From: Amblyornis subalaris
Taxonomy: Eukaryota > Chordata > Aves > Passeriformes > Ptilonorhynchidae
Length of the DNA: 64,000 nt
NCBI GenBank assembly: GCA_018881555.1
Contig: JACAXG010000014.1
Span: 9,489,972-9,553,971 of the forward strand
Reading direction: 5' to 3'
Shown here piece by piece: positions 25,351-37,239 of the stretch (positions are counted from its first letter, which is position 1; each line of letters begins with the position of its first letter). The position numbers and the translations under genes are program-made. The notes under the pieces are model-generated. The model was not told the origin of the DNA and did not search any database. It worked only from the letters and a program-made list of their open reading frames with translations.

Positions 25351-25484
25351 CCTGCCGCCGGCAGCCGCCGCCGCCGGGAGGAGCCCTGGACCACGCTGCA
25401 CCGGCAGCCCCGGGACCCGAGCATCCCCCTCGGCAGGTATTTCAGCCCCCTCCCCTGCACCCCAATAAACGTGTGGCAGCCCGG

Positions 25485-28400
25485 CTTGCCCCTCTCGCCC
25501 TTTTGCCAGGTCTGGGGTGGTTGGCTTTTATTATTTATTTACTTTCTTTTTTTTTTCTATAACCGCTTTCCTTCTTCCCTTCCTCGCACCCGCTGGTTTG
25601 GGATGGTGGGGCTGAGAGCATCGTGCTGGTGGCACTGGGGCAGAGCAGGCTGGGGTGTCGGGGCTGCTGGTGGAGCCGGGGTGCTGCCCACTGGTGGATA
25701 TGCCGGGGCTCGTTGGGGACAGTTCGGTGTCACCGGCTGCTTGCGAGGGTGAGCACAGAGCGGCTCCCTGGAGTCTGTTATTGTAGGGTCTCTCGAGGGG
25801 GTGGGATCAGCACTACGGGTTGCTGCTGCCCCGGGCTGGGTGCTCAGCGGGCACCTCAAGGCTCTCTTCCCACTGCCCATGGGCAGACCTCTCCCAAACT
25901 CTTTGAATTTTGGCCCTGAACAGACCTACGGCTCAGGTACCAGCTTTAGGAGGATTCTAAGCTGGCCTGGGATGTCCTTGCAGCTGCCTTGTCACCTTGT
26001 ACCACGAGCAGTGGCCCCGGGCAGGAGCTGCAACCCTGCTCTGTCCCCAGCCAGCCCTGCTGGGACCTGCCTGCCTCCCTCCAGCCCGCAGCTCAGTCCT
26101 GCCCCTCCTCTGTGTTTTGGCCAAAGCCCTACTGCAGTCCCAAAGCTGTGCCGCGTCCATGGAAGCAGAGAGGTTCCCTCCTGGGCTGAGCAGTGACAGT
26201 TGGAAACAGCCAACAGCACCACAGGCACTGGATCTGGGCTCTCACTTTTCCTCCTTGTCCCTGACTCCCTGGCCCCTGTGCTGGGCTGGGAGGGGATACA
26301 CTGGTGGCTCAGGCTGGAGCTGGATGACAGGAGAAGGGTCAGATATGTGGTTGTTAGCTACCCCACCTGGGTTTGCTCTTTGCTCCTGGTGGATTCCCAG
26401 GAATGCTGGGGAAACATCGGGCTTGACTGGGAAGCACGAGGGGCCTCGACCTTTGCGCCATGGGAAGTCTCCCAGCGAACCGTTGGTGAACTTGGATGCC
26501 AGAGCGGCGCTTCTGTGCCAAAGCCACCAGCCTTGCATGAGCAGAGAATGGAGGAGACATCGGTCACAGCCACCCACGGAGCCACCTTCCCTCACCCCTG
26601 CTGTTAGAGCGATGCAACTGCCCTGGTTGCTGGCTGGAGCGNGGCTGAGCACCCACGCAGTGCAAGGCACCCCGGCTGGGATCNCAGTCCCCTGTGGCAC
26701 TTGGGATGGGGACGAGCCCTGGCTGGGGACGAAGGGCGGGCGCTCGCCAGCCCCCACGTGCAGGGAGGGAGCCGTTGGTGCAGTTGTTTGCATGAGCAAG
26801 AGCGAGAGTTGGGGCTGACCGCAGGAACCCGCGGCTGCTACAGGGGTCCCAGTGGCCCCAGGGAACAGCTGAGGGGCTGTTATGCAAATTTACAGGAGCC
26901 AGGAAATCAGTCAGAGGGCAGAGGAGTCTCTCTTCTCTCCTCTGAGTCACCAGGGCTGACTTCCCTGGCTCCGAGACGCTGTGGTGGTGCCTGCTGAGGG
27001 TCTTGAGTCTGAGATCTTAAAGATCCTTCCAGCATGGCATCACTCTGGCACCTGGACACCGCCTGGTCCTTGTCCCCGTGTCTGGGTAGGGCTGGGTGCT
27101 GAGTGTCCTGTTGCTCCCAGGCTTGCTCCCCTGGAATGGCACAGCCTTGTGGTCTCCACACTGGCTCTGCAACCTCTCCCACCACAGCCAGGACCTACAG
27201 CTTTTTTAGGAAAGGGCTGGGAGTGATGTAGGGTGGTGACTGGAGGGGGCTGGTGGTGGGACAGAGTAGATACAGTTTTGGGAAAGGACCAGTTCTGGCT
27301 GTTCTCAGCTCAGTCTTTGTTCCTGGGGTCCTTCCATGCATTGCTTTGTAACAGCCTCCAGGGACAGTGGGACTGCTGCAGGGTCCTGATGGATGGGACT
27401 CCACTGTGGCTGGAAAAGTGGCAAGCATGAAATGTCTAAGGATTTGGCCCTGGTATAGTCTCCTAAAAGTCATCCTGGTTTCTTGCTTTTGGCACATCCC
27501 TGGGGTACTGGGGGTTAGCAGTGGGTTTGGGGATGCTGCCATCCTCCAGGAGGCAGGGGCTGGTTCTCTCTGCTCTGTCCCAGGACAGTCCTCTCGCGCA
27601 GTGTCCTTTGTCACAGCCCCCTTGGCAGCAGCAGGGGACGATGTCCTTGCTTGCCCAGGTATGCCAGAGAAACCCCACAGCCCCACACATCCCCAGGTAC
27701 CGTCACAGCAGCACTGCCACGCTCTGCCCTGCTCTTTGCACCCTGCTGACCCAAGCCATGGGCACAGGCAGTGGCTGTCCCCTGGGAATCAGATGTTATG
27801 GACCCTGTGATTTCACATGCCNGTGGCTGGGCTGGAGGCGGCTGCCTCCTGTCAGACACAAAAGGCATTGCCTGCCAGACAGGAGGAATGTGTGTGTGTG
27901 TGTGTCTTTGTGAACAAGAGTGGCCAGCACCCGTGGCAGAGCACACCCAGGCTTCTCCCACTTCCTCGCCTCACGGGAAGGACATGGTGGCCCTGCTCTG
28001 AGTGACAGCCACCAGCGTGACCAGCTCAGCAGCATCCCTCCTTCCTGCAGACCAAGCCACAGGTGAGTGGGATGTCACCTACCTAACACAGAGGAGCAGA
28101 GCCCAGACCTCAGAGCAGCCTCTGGTATGTTGGAAGGGGACAAGCCCGGTCAGAGCCTGGCCTGGCATGGGGTAGAAAATCAGTCACAGCAGCTGCAGGT
28201 CCCCATCCCCACACACTGTGTCCCAGTGCCTGCTGGAAGCACCCTGCCAGGCAGATTTCCTCTGGCACAAGCNAAGCACCAGGGGGTAAATGCCCTTGTG
28301 CCGGGGAGATGGGCATCCCAGCAGGATGGGGTGTGCACAGCCCCCGGCTGTTCTCTGCAGGAGGAATGCCCCATCGTGATCCTGAAAGCACCATCGGGTG

Positions 28401-28700
28401 ACAAAGGCCAGGCGCCCATGACACAGACTGGCAAAACATGTTGCTCCAGTGGGACAGGGTGACTGTTTTTGCCGCCCTGACGTGGGGTGCACAGGCTGAT
28501 TCCCTGTGCCNCTCTCTGGGCTCTGGCTCCTGCTGCTGTCATTTGTCCCTGTGCCCTCCTTCCCAGCCGCCTTCCCGCGCTGCAGGGAGGCAGAGTACAG
28601 CTGAAAATACACCTACTGCGTCCCCCCTTCCTGCCTGTTTGCTTCCTCCCCTCCTGGCTTTGCCTTTCAGCGCAGCTTCCTAAGAAAACAAAGGTCACGC
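25485..28700. other. Non-coding sequence
   Basis: No exon supported. It contains a (TG)8 microsatellite at 27889-27904 and several single N bases. Confidence 0.45.
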
Positions 28701-28714
28701 CGTCACGCTTTGCC

Positions 28715-28746
28715 TATATATACACACACAAACACACGAACACACG

Positions 28747-28784
<38 letters not shown>

Positions 28785-28790
28785 TGTGTG
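28715..28790. repeat. (CA)n microsatellite
   Basis: Starts tatatatacacacaca, is interrupted by acacgaa units, then about 16 uninterrupted CA and a short GTGTGTGTG tail. Confidence 0.95.
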
Positions 28791-28799
28791 CAGCTGGCG

Positions 28800-30030
28800 C
28801 CCTTCTAATAAACTTTGACCGCATTTCCATCCCTGTGGACAGAGGGGCGGCAACCTGCAAACATGCTGAGGTCAACGGGGCTGGCAAAAATGAGCAGCTG
28901 GGGGAGGGAGAGAGAGGCTTTCCCTTCNTTTAGCACGAAGGCAGGCTGCTCCACAGCTCAACCCCTTATTAGACGGGAAAAGCCACACATGGCNCACCCA
29001 GCATACCCCACCTGCAGGAAGGGCTTTGATCTGAGTTCCCACCTGAGCNGTGCTGCTGTGGGAGCTCCCTGGGGACCCANGGCATGACTGCCAGCCCACT
29101 CGCGTGGGATGAGCCCTAACAGACTCATTCCATAGCTGTGGGGCTCCAAGCCCTGTACCGACACCACAGCCTGGCCCCTGAACCCCTGTTAGCCACAGCC
29201 TGCACTCCACACACCCCTGAGAAGCCAAGTCNCACCAACCCAGAGTCAGCAAGCTGCCACCAAATGTGCTCATCCCACTGCCTCCCTGCTCCATCTTCCC
29301 TCCAAAAAAGCCACTACTGCCCAAAACTCCCTGCAAAATCCACTCGTCAGTATTCAGGTTGAGAACACAGGAGTTGCAGTGACTTATCTGACACAGTTTT
29401 CCAGAAACTTCCCCTCTGGACTTGATGTTATTGCTGTGTTTCCATGCTCTCTCAGCAATGGGGTCCTGGGGAGTGGGGGCTCCAGCCTGTACTGCAGGGC
29501 TTGGGGCAGCACTGGAGCTGCCCACGGGCTGGGGACAACGAGTGGGTAACTCACAATGCCCTGTGGGACACTCTTCACTTTGTTCAGTCTAAAAAGTAGT
29601 TTAATTATTAAAATACACTTTGGGAAGAGTTCTAAGTTGAGCAGGCAAGGACAAAACCCTCCCAGGCTCCATGGCAATGGTGAGTCTGGGGGCTCAAAGC
29701 ACCCTCACTGCTTAGTAAAGGTGTCACTCCTGGACACGGCCCAGGACAAGTGTTCCTTTTTGCCCCCAAGATGCAGCCGTTGCTCTGGGGAGGCACAGAG
29801 GCACTCGATGGGGGTCAAGCTCCCCTTCCTGGGGTGTGACTCCTCTGGGGCTGTGCCCCCCAGTCCTGGGCAAGGAAGAGCTGCCAGGCATGGGGAGACA
29901 GCCCCCCCAAACACGCCACTCCACAGTGCAGGCAGCAGCCACACTGCCCTGCAGCATGGCTGCCACACGTGCTGCCCGCAGCAGCCACCCAGCACGAGCC
30001 AGCCGTCCCTCCGCCCTTCCCTACTGTCAC
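28800..30030. other. Non-coding sequence
   Basis: No exon, transposon or clear regulatory layout seen. Confidence 0.45.
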
Positions 30031-30034
30031 TCGG

Positions 30035-30295
30035 GCTCCAAATGGGGTTTTATTGCATCCTGTTTTGCAGTGGCAGCAGGGACAGGCCCACGGCGCAGGT
30101 CTGGCAGGTCATGTCCCCCCAGCGTTGGCAGGACAGGCTGAGCTGGGTGGGGGCTGGGTGCAGCTCTGCCCCTTCCCAGCTTTGGCCGCTGGCCGTTATC
30201 ACTGGGTTTTTTATGCTCCGTATCACCAGGACGTGGTTTATTCCCAGGAAGGAAGCCAGGCAAAAGCACGCTATTAAAATGCTCCGGTGGCCTTT
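30035..30295. promoter_or_regulatory. Candidate conserved non-coding element
   Basis: Two AT-richer blocks (ATGGGGTTTTATTGCATCC near 30042 and GGGTTTTTTATGCTCC near 30203) with GCTATTAAAATGC near 30270. HOX/CDX-like TTTTAT words recur. Weak evidence. Confidence 0.2.
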
Positions 30296-30560
30296 GCAAC
30301 GGGAAGCCCTCGGGCTTTGCCGAGCAGATGCCTCAAATTAGGGTAGGGGGATGCAAGGAATGGCCTTTNAGCACCGCGAGGCTGCCCCAGTGCCCCACAT
30401 CGCCTCCGCCCCCACTCACACCACCCTGAGGGGGTGCCCTGGGCTGAGCAGGGGGGAGCTCGGTGGCCCCCCCGTTGCGTGGAGGAGGCAGGAGGAGCAG
30501 ATTGAGTTATCTCCTCTGCCGGGGGGCTGAGGGCGGGCGCTGCGCTGGCACCCAGCCCGG

Positions 30561-30605
30561 CGGCAATTACTCCAGCGGCAATTACTCCAGCGGCAATTAC
30601 TCCAG
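30561..30605. repeat. Perfect 15-bp tandem repeat, three copies
   Basis: Unit cggcaattactccag repeated exactly three times. Each copy carries AATTA. Confidence 0.9.
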
Positions 30606-30619
30606 CGGCATCGTGCGCA

Positions 30620-33105
30620 GCGATGATGCCACGCTGCAGGAATGGCAGGGGTGGCTCCCCTCTGCTCCTGGGGCTCCCGCGAGCCGCCAGGCTGGGGCTG
30701 GGCTCATCCAGCCGTGCCCTGCATCCGGTTCTCCCAGCCCTCGTGGGGGGTCCCGAAGCTTCCTGGCTGTTCCCTCCACTCTGGTGCTGCTCTGGATGTT
30801 TCCCCTCCCCATTGCAAACAGGAACTTCTGCCTTGCAATAAGCGTGGGGACATTTCTGTGACCTGGTGTCCTGGTCCCCTGCATGCTTTGGGCTCATGAG
30901 CAGGATTCGAGCTCTCATTTCAACCACACACTGCACATTTCTGGTCTTTGTGGTCACAGAGGGAAGCTTGAAAACGGACCTGAAGGTGAAAAGAAAATGA
31001 GCCACTTGGGCTATCCCCCTCCCAGGGGATTGAAGACAGCTATGGTGGTGGGATGTGGCGCGGCACTTTCCAGCCTCTTCTTAGCCAGAAGTCGCTTCTA
31101 GTTCCCCAGCTATATTTATTTCTTTCTGAAAAATACCCCTGCTGCCATTGTCACCTTGTGACACCCAGGCAGCAGAACACAGTCCCTGCCCCACTGCCAC
31201 AGCTGTTTCCTCCCACTGCCCTCACTTTGTCCCGCCTCAGCACAGATGCCCTGGGCTCCCAGTTGCCCGGGTGGATACTGGGATTGCAGCTGTTGACGAG
31301 TTTCCCTCTCTTGCAGCCCAAGGTGCTGGCTTGGGCTTCCAAAGCCAAGGTGCTCACACATCTCCCTCCATGCACAGTGACCTGCTCCCCATTTCTCTCC
31401 CCAGCCTTGGCTCTGGGTCAGGGTTTCCCGCTGCTCTGCTTCACAGAAGAGACCTCAAGGCTCAGCACCTGTCAGGGCTGATCCCCCAAATCATATTTCT
31501 CTCCTTGCAGGCCCCTATTAGCCCTGCTGCCTGTGGCTGATCCCACGGGATCTCCACACAGGAACAGCCACCTACCACCCAGCCTGCTCCCGCTGCGGCA
31601 TGCAGGGAGCTCCCACTGCCCTCGAGTGACCTTGTTTGGGGCCTGATGGATATTAATCCGTGCTCAACAGGCCACTGGGTGAACGGGCCAGCTGGTACTT
31701 GAGGGGTGGAGGGGAAGGAGGGTAGGGAAGAGGAAGCTGCTCCTGGACAGATCCAAACCTGGGGGAGAGATGCAGGGAGAGCTGAAGCCTGCGTTGCAGC
31801 AGGCGGATGCGTGGGAGAGCAGCTGGCGAGGGGGCAAGGTGACCCTGGTCCCCAGGGCCACCACTCGACCGTGTGCTGGGGGATGTGGCTCTCCTCTCCT
31901 CTGCTCCCAGCCGCTGCTGCAGGAGGCTGGCATGCAGCATCCGCCCAGACGCATCCCGGCGGCGCAGGGCACGGGCAGGCCAGCGGGTTCATTGCGATGC
32001 TGAACTCCTTCGCAGGGAGGGGATGGGGAAAGGAACTGAATATTTAATGCCGACAAAGTGCCTTGATGCTGGTGGCTGGAAGGCGCCAGGGAGGGGACGG
32101 GAGCCGTGATCAGAGTACTGCTCACCACGGGCAGCTCGTGCAGGGCAGGGTGGCACCAGCGCACCCGCCGTGTCCTCTGCCCTGGTGTTTTGCCTCTCAC
32201 TTGATGAAGGCACAGGTTGACAGCCCTGCTTGGCACCCATGGGGTAGAGCAGTGGGGGCACAACAGGGGCTGGGGGCTCACGCATGCAAAAGCAGGGGCC
32301 GTCGGGCTGAGGATGGCACCAGGCGCTGGCCCCAGCCCGTCTGCATGTGAGCTGTGCCCTGCACCGCTGCTTGGATTGGTTTCTCCTTGGAAGGATATGG
32401 GGTGGGGGGCCGTACAAGCCCTACAGAGGAAGAGATGTTTTGGTTGCACGCAGCTTAAAGAATGAGTGGTGCCCAAAGGCAGGGCGTGCTGGGGACAACT
32501 GGTGTGTAGTGGAAGACAGAAAAGACGGGGCTGTCATTGCCAGGACAAGAAGGGGAATGGAATAAAACCCGGGTGGAATATGAAGGAAGGAGCCAGGAAC
32601 AGCGCCTGCAGCAGGGCTTCAGGGGGCAGGATGAGTCCCTTGCATGGGGTCCCCGGCAGGGGCAGAAAGCAGTATCCCACCTACCTCCCGCATTCCTGGC
32701 CGCACACGCCCTCCAGCGCCATCGCTCCCTCCTTTTCCCCTCCCTGGGGCCATGCCCACAGGCACCGGGGCGGGGCAGGACAGGGCAAGGGGGGACCCCA
32801 GGCTGCCCTGCTGGCCCTGATGCTGGTTTCAGGGTGAACAGTGACTGGGGGCACAGCTGGGACTGGGCTATCCAGGAGAGGAAGAGGAGGAAGAGCAGGA
32901 CTGCTCTGCCTGGGGACCCCACTGCCAGACTGGGGGGTCCAGTCCAGCCTGTCTGTGGGCAGGGGCTGTGACCCTGCCGTGCATCTCAGCCCCTGCTGGT
33001 TGCCCCCAGACTCACCTCTGCACTCTCACACTGAGCCCTTGCTCGCAAACTGGGGAGGAAATAGGAGAGCACAGCCTGGACATACAATGTGGGTGCCAGA
33101 TGTGC
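30620..33105. other. Non-coding sequence
   Basis: No exon or mobile element recognised; open frames overlap on both strands. Confidence 0.45.
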
Positions 33106-33110
33106 GTGGC

Positions 33111-33360
33111 CCCACACACACACTCACACACACACCCCCGAGCCACACACAGGCTCCCAGTTACACCCCCACGATGCTCATGGGCACACGTATGGACACA
33201 CACACGCTCTTGCTGCCACACCCCCACAGCCTGGAACACCCACACACATAGAGCCACACCCGTGTGCAGAGACACACGTGCCCTGTCACACACGAGCACA
33301 TGGCCGCGTGTGGTGGCTGTCGTGTCATTGTGCACCCACACACATGATGTGCCCATCACA
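33111..33360. repeat. Degenerate CA-rich low-complexity region
   Basis: Repeated cacaca, tcacac and gcacac words over 250 bp, interrupted enough that it is an old simple repeat. It feeds spurious His/Thr-rich open frames. Confidence 0.8.
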
Positions 33361-33479
33361 CGTGCCATGCGCTCTCCCATGTGCCCCATGGCATGCCCAC
33401 CGACTGTCACTCGAGTGCCCCAGCCACGTGCACAGGTGGCCACACCCGCACACCCTGGTGCACACAGAGCCCCTCTCCG

Positions 33480-34460
33480 AGCCTCCCTTCCNCAGGTGCC
33501 GTGGGGACCGCTGCAGGCTGAGCCTCGGGACACGGCAGCTTCGGCTGCGGGAACGCCGGCAGCACGGCCTGGTGCTGCTTCCAGCGGGCTGAGACCGCCA
33601 CAAACTCATCACACGNGGATTCACGAGAGGTCGGGAATGACACGTCTCATCACACACAGCCCGGGCACGGCGGGGGTGCCTGCGGGGCGGGGGTGCCCGC
33701 GNGGCGTGCGGACCGGGGGACACGCGTGCCCGGCGGCGGGTCAGGGGCGGACGGGGGCTCTTTGTTCCTCCTTCCGCCGGTCCTCCATGATGTGGAGAGA
33801 GCGCGGGCGAGGCCGGCNCTGCGAAATGGCGGCCGGGGGGGCGGGATCGGGGGAGGAGGAGAAGGAGGGGGAAGGGGAAGGCCGGGCGCCCTCCCCGCGC
33901 TCGGCGCCGCGCACACAAAAGGCTGCAGGGAAAACACGGAGGGCAGCGGGGGGTGCGGAGTGGCCTCGCCGGGCACCCGCTGCCCGCACACGCCCGGGGG
34001 GGTCCCCGTGCCCCGCACCGCATCCCTGTGCCCCGCGCCGCATCCCCACTCCCGCGGGGCCGTCCCGCTGTGCGGGGAATCGGGGGTGCGCGCCCGGTGC
34101 TGGCGCGTCGGGACGGCTCCGCACAGCTCCTCTGACGGTAGAGCTCAGCTCGGCTCAGCACAGCTCGGCTCACGGCAGAGCTCAGCTCAGCCGTCAAGCG
34201 GGTGCCGCCGGCACCGGGACTCGCGCCCGTGCGTGCCCAGGGTTCTCCCGGGATAGCGCCGTGCTCCGGCGGGCACGAACACGTGGTGGATCCGGGCACA
34301 GGGTGGCTTTGTGCCNGGCTCTTTGTCCGAAGTGGTGACATGGCCAAAACCTGGCACCCCACGGCTGGTACCTCCCGGGCAGCGAGAGCCTTCCCGGCCG
34401 CGGGTCAGGAGCGCGCGTGGCACTGCCGCGCCCGGTCGTTTTGCCTTTCGGGATGGGGCC
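33480..34460. promoter_or_regulatory. Large CpG island with YY1-like ATGGCGGC
   Basis: About 1 kb with dense CpG. GAAATGGCGGCC at 33823-33834 matches the YY1 motif that often sits just downstream of housekeeping promoters. The plus-strand ATG in it opens a 170-codon, Gly/Glu/Pro/Arg-rich frame to 34338 with no domain. On the minus strand an ATG at 33789 opens only 15 codons. I cannot assign a gene. Confidence 0.6.
34139..34195. repeat. Short cggctcag/gagctcag repeat
   Basis: Repeated gagctcagctcggctcag words inside the CpG island. Confidence 0.55.
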
Positions 34461-34464
34461 GCTC

Positions 34465-36340
34465 CTGGGGCAAAGGCACCGGTGGGGAGGGGACCCTTCT
34501 GGATCCCCTGGCAGGTCTGGGCTCCTCAGCAGGTAGAGCCGGTTTGGAGGAGCTTTGGGGCCGGGGAGGTTCCTGGGCGGTCCCGAGCCTCCCACTCGGC
34601 CCGATGGCAGCTCCCCAGGGCACATTGCACCCATAGGGAGCTGGTGGGGAGGCTGGGAGTGACCCATGCACGTGGGGCAGACTCGCAGGGAGTGTGGGGA
34701 CAGAAGCCCATAGAGCTGGGAGGGGGATGGACCAGAAATTGTGGCTCCCCCCCTTTAGTCTTCTCCTTCATCTCAGCTGCGCCTGCGTGTGGTGAGTTTG
34801 TTCAGGTCTCAGCCTCATGAAGTGAGAATGGGGTCATGCTGGAGCCCCCACCCCACGCCTGCGGGCGTGAGTCGAGCATCTCCAGCTGAGCAGGTTTGTG
34901 GGCACTGCAGGATGGGGGCCATTGACACCCAAAAAATGCTACATGTGTGGACACAATAGGGGAAGGGGTAGCTGGCCACCCACCCAAATCATATAGAGAC
35001 CCTGTAGCTTCCCCAGGCTGTGCCTGCTTCCCTGCCACCAGTGCACCCCCTGCAGCAAAGGCCCCTCCTCCGGTGCCACCAAGGTGCTGATTCACAACCC
35101 TGCTCATCTCCAGGAAAGCGTTGGCATAGGCAGGTGTCACTGTGGCTGTCAGTCTCCCCTGTCTGTGGTGGGGGGCTCTGCCTGGCACAGAGGGCAGTGT
35201 CCTCCCATGAATCCCCCCGTGTCCCTGCNCAGGGTGCAGGTTTGTGTCCCCAAAAGGTGACACGGAGGCAGGGCACCATCTGGTGGTGCCTGGGCACAGC
35301 ACACGCCAGCCCACACGCATGCTGCCCACCCACATGCGATCCCAGTGAGGCCCCCACGCGCTGTGCTCACACGTGTGTGCCCTGCTGCCCGTAACCGCGC
35401 GCGCGCGTGTGTGTGTGTGCGCGCACACGTGCAGGAGCACACACGTACACATGACCCCACGTGTGAACGCACGCCTCCGTGTTTGCACGTGTGCTCGCCT
35501 GCACACGCCCGCAGCACACACAGGTGGGTGCACAGGTGAGCCCAGGGGTGCACACACAGCACGGGGTGAGCAGGAGGCTCAGTGGGACACCGGGACCACG
35601 CGTGTGCCGTGTCTGAGCACGCACACACATGGAGGTGATGTGTGTGTACGCAGGTGAGTGGTGCCACGCTCTCCGATTTTCAGCCAGACAGGCAGCACTG
35701 AGAAGGTGAGCACATGTGCACGGCGTGCCTGCCAGATTCCCTGCTCCTTTGGAGCAGCAGAGCTGGACTGGGCTTTTATTTCTAGCAGGGATCTCTCTCC
35801 TTGAGTGTGGGGAGTCGTTTTCAGCTCTGCCACAGCTTCCCTGGGAGGACCTTGGGCACGTCAACCCTTCTNGCTTGCTGAGGGCGTGGGCTGGGGTGAC
35901 CACAGGTGTGGGACATCACAGTCCGTGGGGAGCGAGGACAGGGCGCTTCCTGGGACTCTGAAGCCCGCCGAGGCAGGCGGCCGCTCTCCAAAGGGTGCGT
36001 TCGGCTGCAGAGGTTTTGGCCGCCAGCCTGGCTCGCACAGCTGGAGACGGAAGAGCTAAATTTAAGGGTGTTGGGGGGGGCCGGGTGAGGCTGGCTGGCG
36101 CGGGGCTCCTCTCTGGCCGCCTGCATGGGAGGCACGGGCATGTTTTCGGCCGCCGCACCCTTTCTTTCACTGGGGAGGCAGAGNCCTGGCAGGGTGAAGC
36201 GTCTGTTTCATCGGCAGGAAATGAGGCCAAGGACTGAGCTTGAGCAGTGCCCTGTGTCCCAGCTGGGACATCCCTTCCCCTGCACAGCCCTGACCTGTTC
36301 ACAGCGAGCACCCCCTGACCCCTGCACCGTCTGGCAGCTG
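34465..36340. other. Non-coding sequence
   Basis: No exon supported. Much of 35270-35640 is a loose cacgtgtg/cacacg low-complexity sequence. Confidence 0.45.
35396..35433. repeat. Alternating purine-pyrimidine tract (Z-DNA-prone)
   Basis: 38 bp of unbroken alternation: CG repeats, TG repeats, CG repeats, then CACACGTGCA. Confidence 0.9.
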
Positions 36341-36344
36341 TACC

Positions 36345-36392
36345 GCTCACACCCAGCCATGCTCACACCCAGCCACGCTCACACCCAGCCAG
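36345..36392. repeat. 16-bp tandem repeat, three copies
   Basis: Unit gctcacacccagccat, differing only in the last base between copies. Confidence 0.85.
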
Positions 36393-36394
36393 AC

Positions 36395-37170
36395 ACGTGT
36401 GTGCTCACACAGCTGGACACACGCATACAGCTGGACACACTGACACCCCCCAAACCCCCTCACCTGGGGCTGGACCCCCCTACATTGCAGTCACTGGGTA
36501 CACACATGCAACCTACAGCCCCAGTCCTTCATTCCCACACCATTTTGGGGTAATAAAAGTACTATTTGAGGGTGTTTACAACTTTTATTTAAAAATCTCT
36601 TTCCAAGATAATTTTCAGGGCTGTGCGCCAGGCACGAAGTGCGTGTGTGAGCCTCTTGCAGGCAGGGTGGGGAGTTAAAAAAACCCACAGCAGGAAAGTA
36701 GGGGCTGCATCAAGCCCTGAAAAGTGCCTTTGGCTGCACTGGCCCTCAGAGCCAGGGAGCACCCACGTTCTGCGGAGCAGGGAGGCATTGAGCCGGTGAG
36801 GTGCCCATGCTGCCACCCCAGCACCCGCAGGTACTGAGGCAGCTACATGGGTGCTCCCACCCCCAACCACCAGACCTGGGACCTGGCAGACGCCAAGCAG
36901 ACTTGGGAGTTTGCTCAAATGAAAATAGAAAAAAAGCCTGGGACACCATCCAAAACTGCCGAGTGTTAATTAATTCGTCCCCGCGACGTGATCTGCCCTC
37001 GGCCCCAGAACATCCTAACATAGTCACAGCCACGGCCACCCACCCCAGCCCCCCTGCTGGCCACAGCCTTATTTTAGAGAAGAGGTGGTACAGCTGCTCT
37101 CCCNGCCCTTGAACACCCGTGGGTGCTGAGGGCTTTGAGATATGGTGGAGGGAGGGCAGCCACGCCAGTG
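36395..37170. other. Non-coding sequence
   Basis: No exon seen. 36550-36610 is AT-rich (tacaacttttatttaaaaatc) but too short to interpret. Confidence 0.4.
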
Positions 37171-37175
37171 TGCAT

Positions 37176-37235
37176 GGCCTTGGCTATGGGGCTACGGCCC
37201 TGGCTATCGAGCTACAGCCCTGGTTATGGGGCTGC
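37176..37235. repeat. 20-bp tandem repeat, three copies
   Basis: Unit close to ggccctggctatggggctac, with 2-4 differences between copies. Confidence 0.8.
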
Positions 37236-37239
37236 AGCC

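Larger units (their letters stand above)
24500..25480. promoter_or_regulatory. CpG island with orphan promoter
   Basis: About 1 kb of very CpG-rich sequence. A six-run G tract lies at 24628-24662 and a complete plus-strand core-promoter layout at 25183-25239, listed separately. No known first exon is recognised. Confidence 0.7.

Noticed and set aside
32968..34338. 456-codon plus-strand open frame
   Set aside because: It runs through a CA-rich low-complexity region and a CpG island; His/Thr then Gly/Arg/Pro bias, no domain, and overlapping open frames on the other strand.
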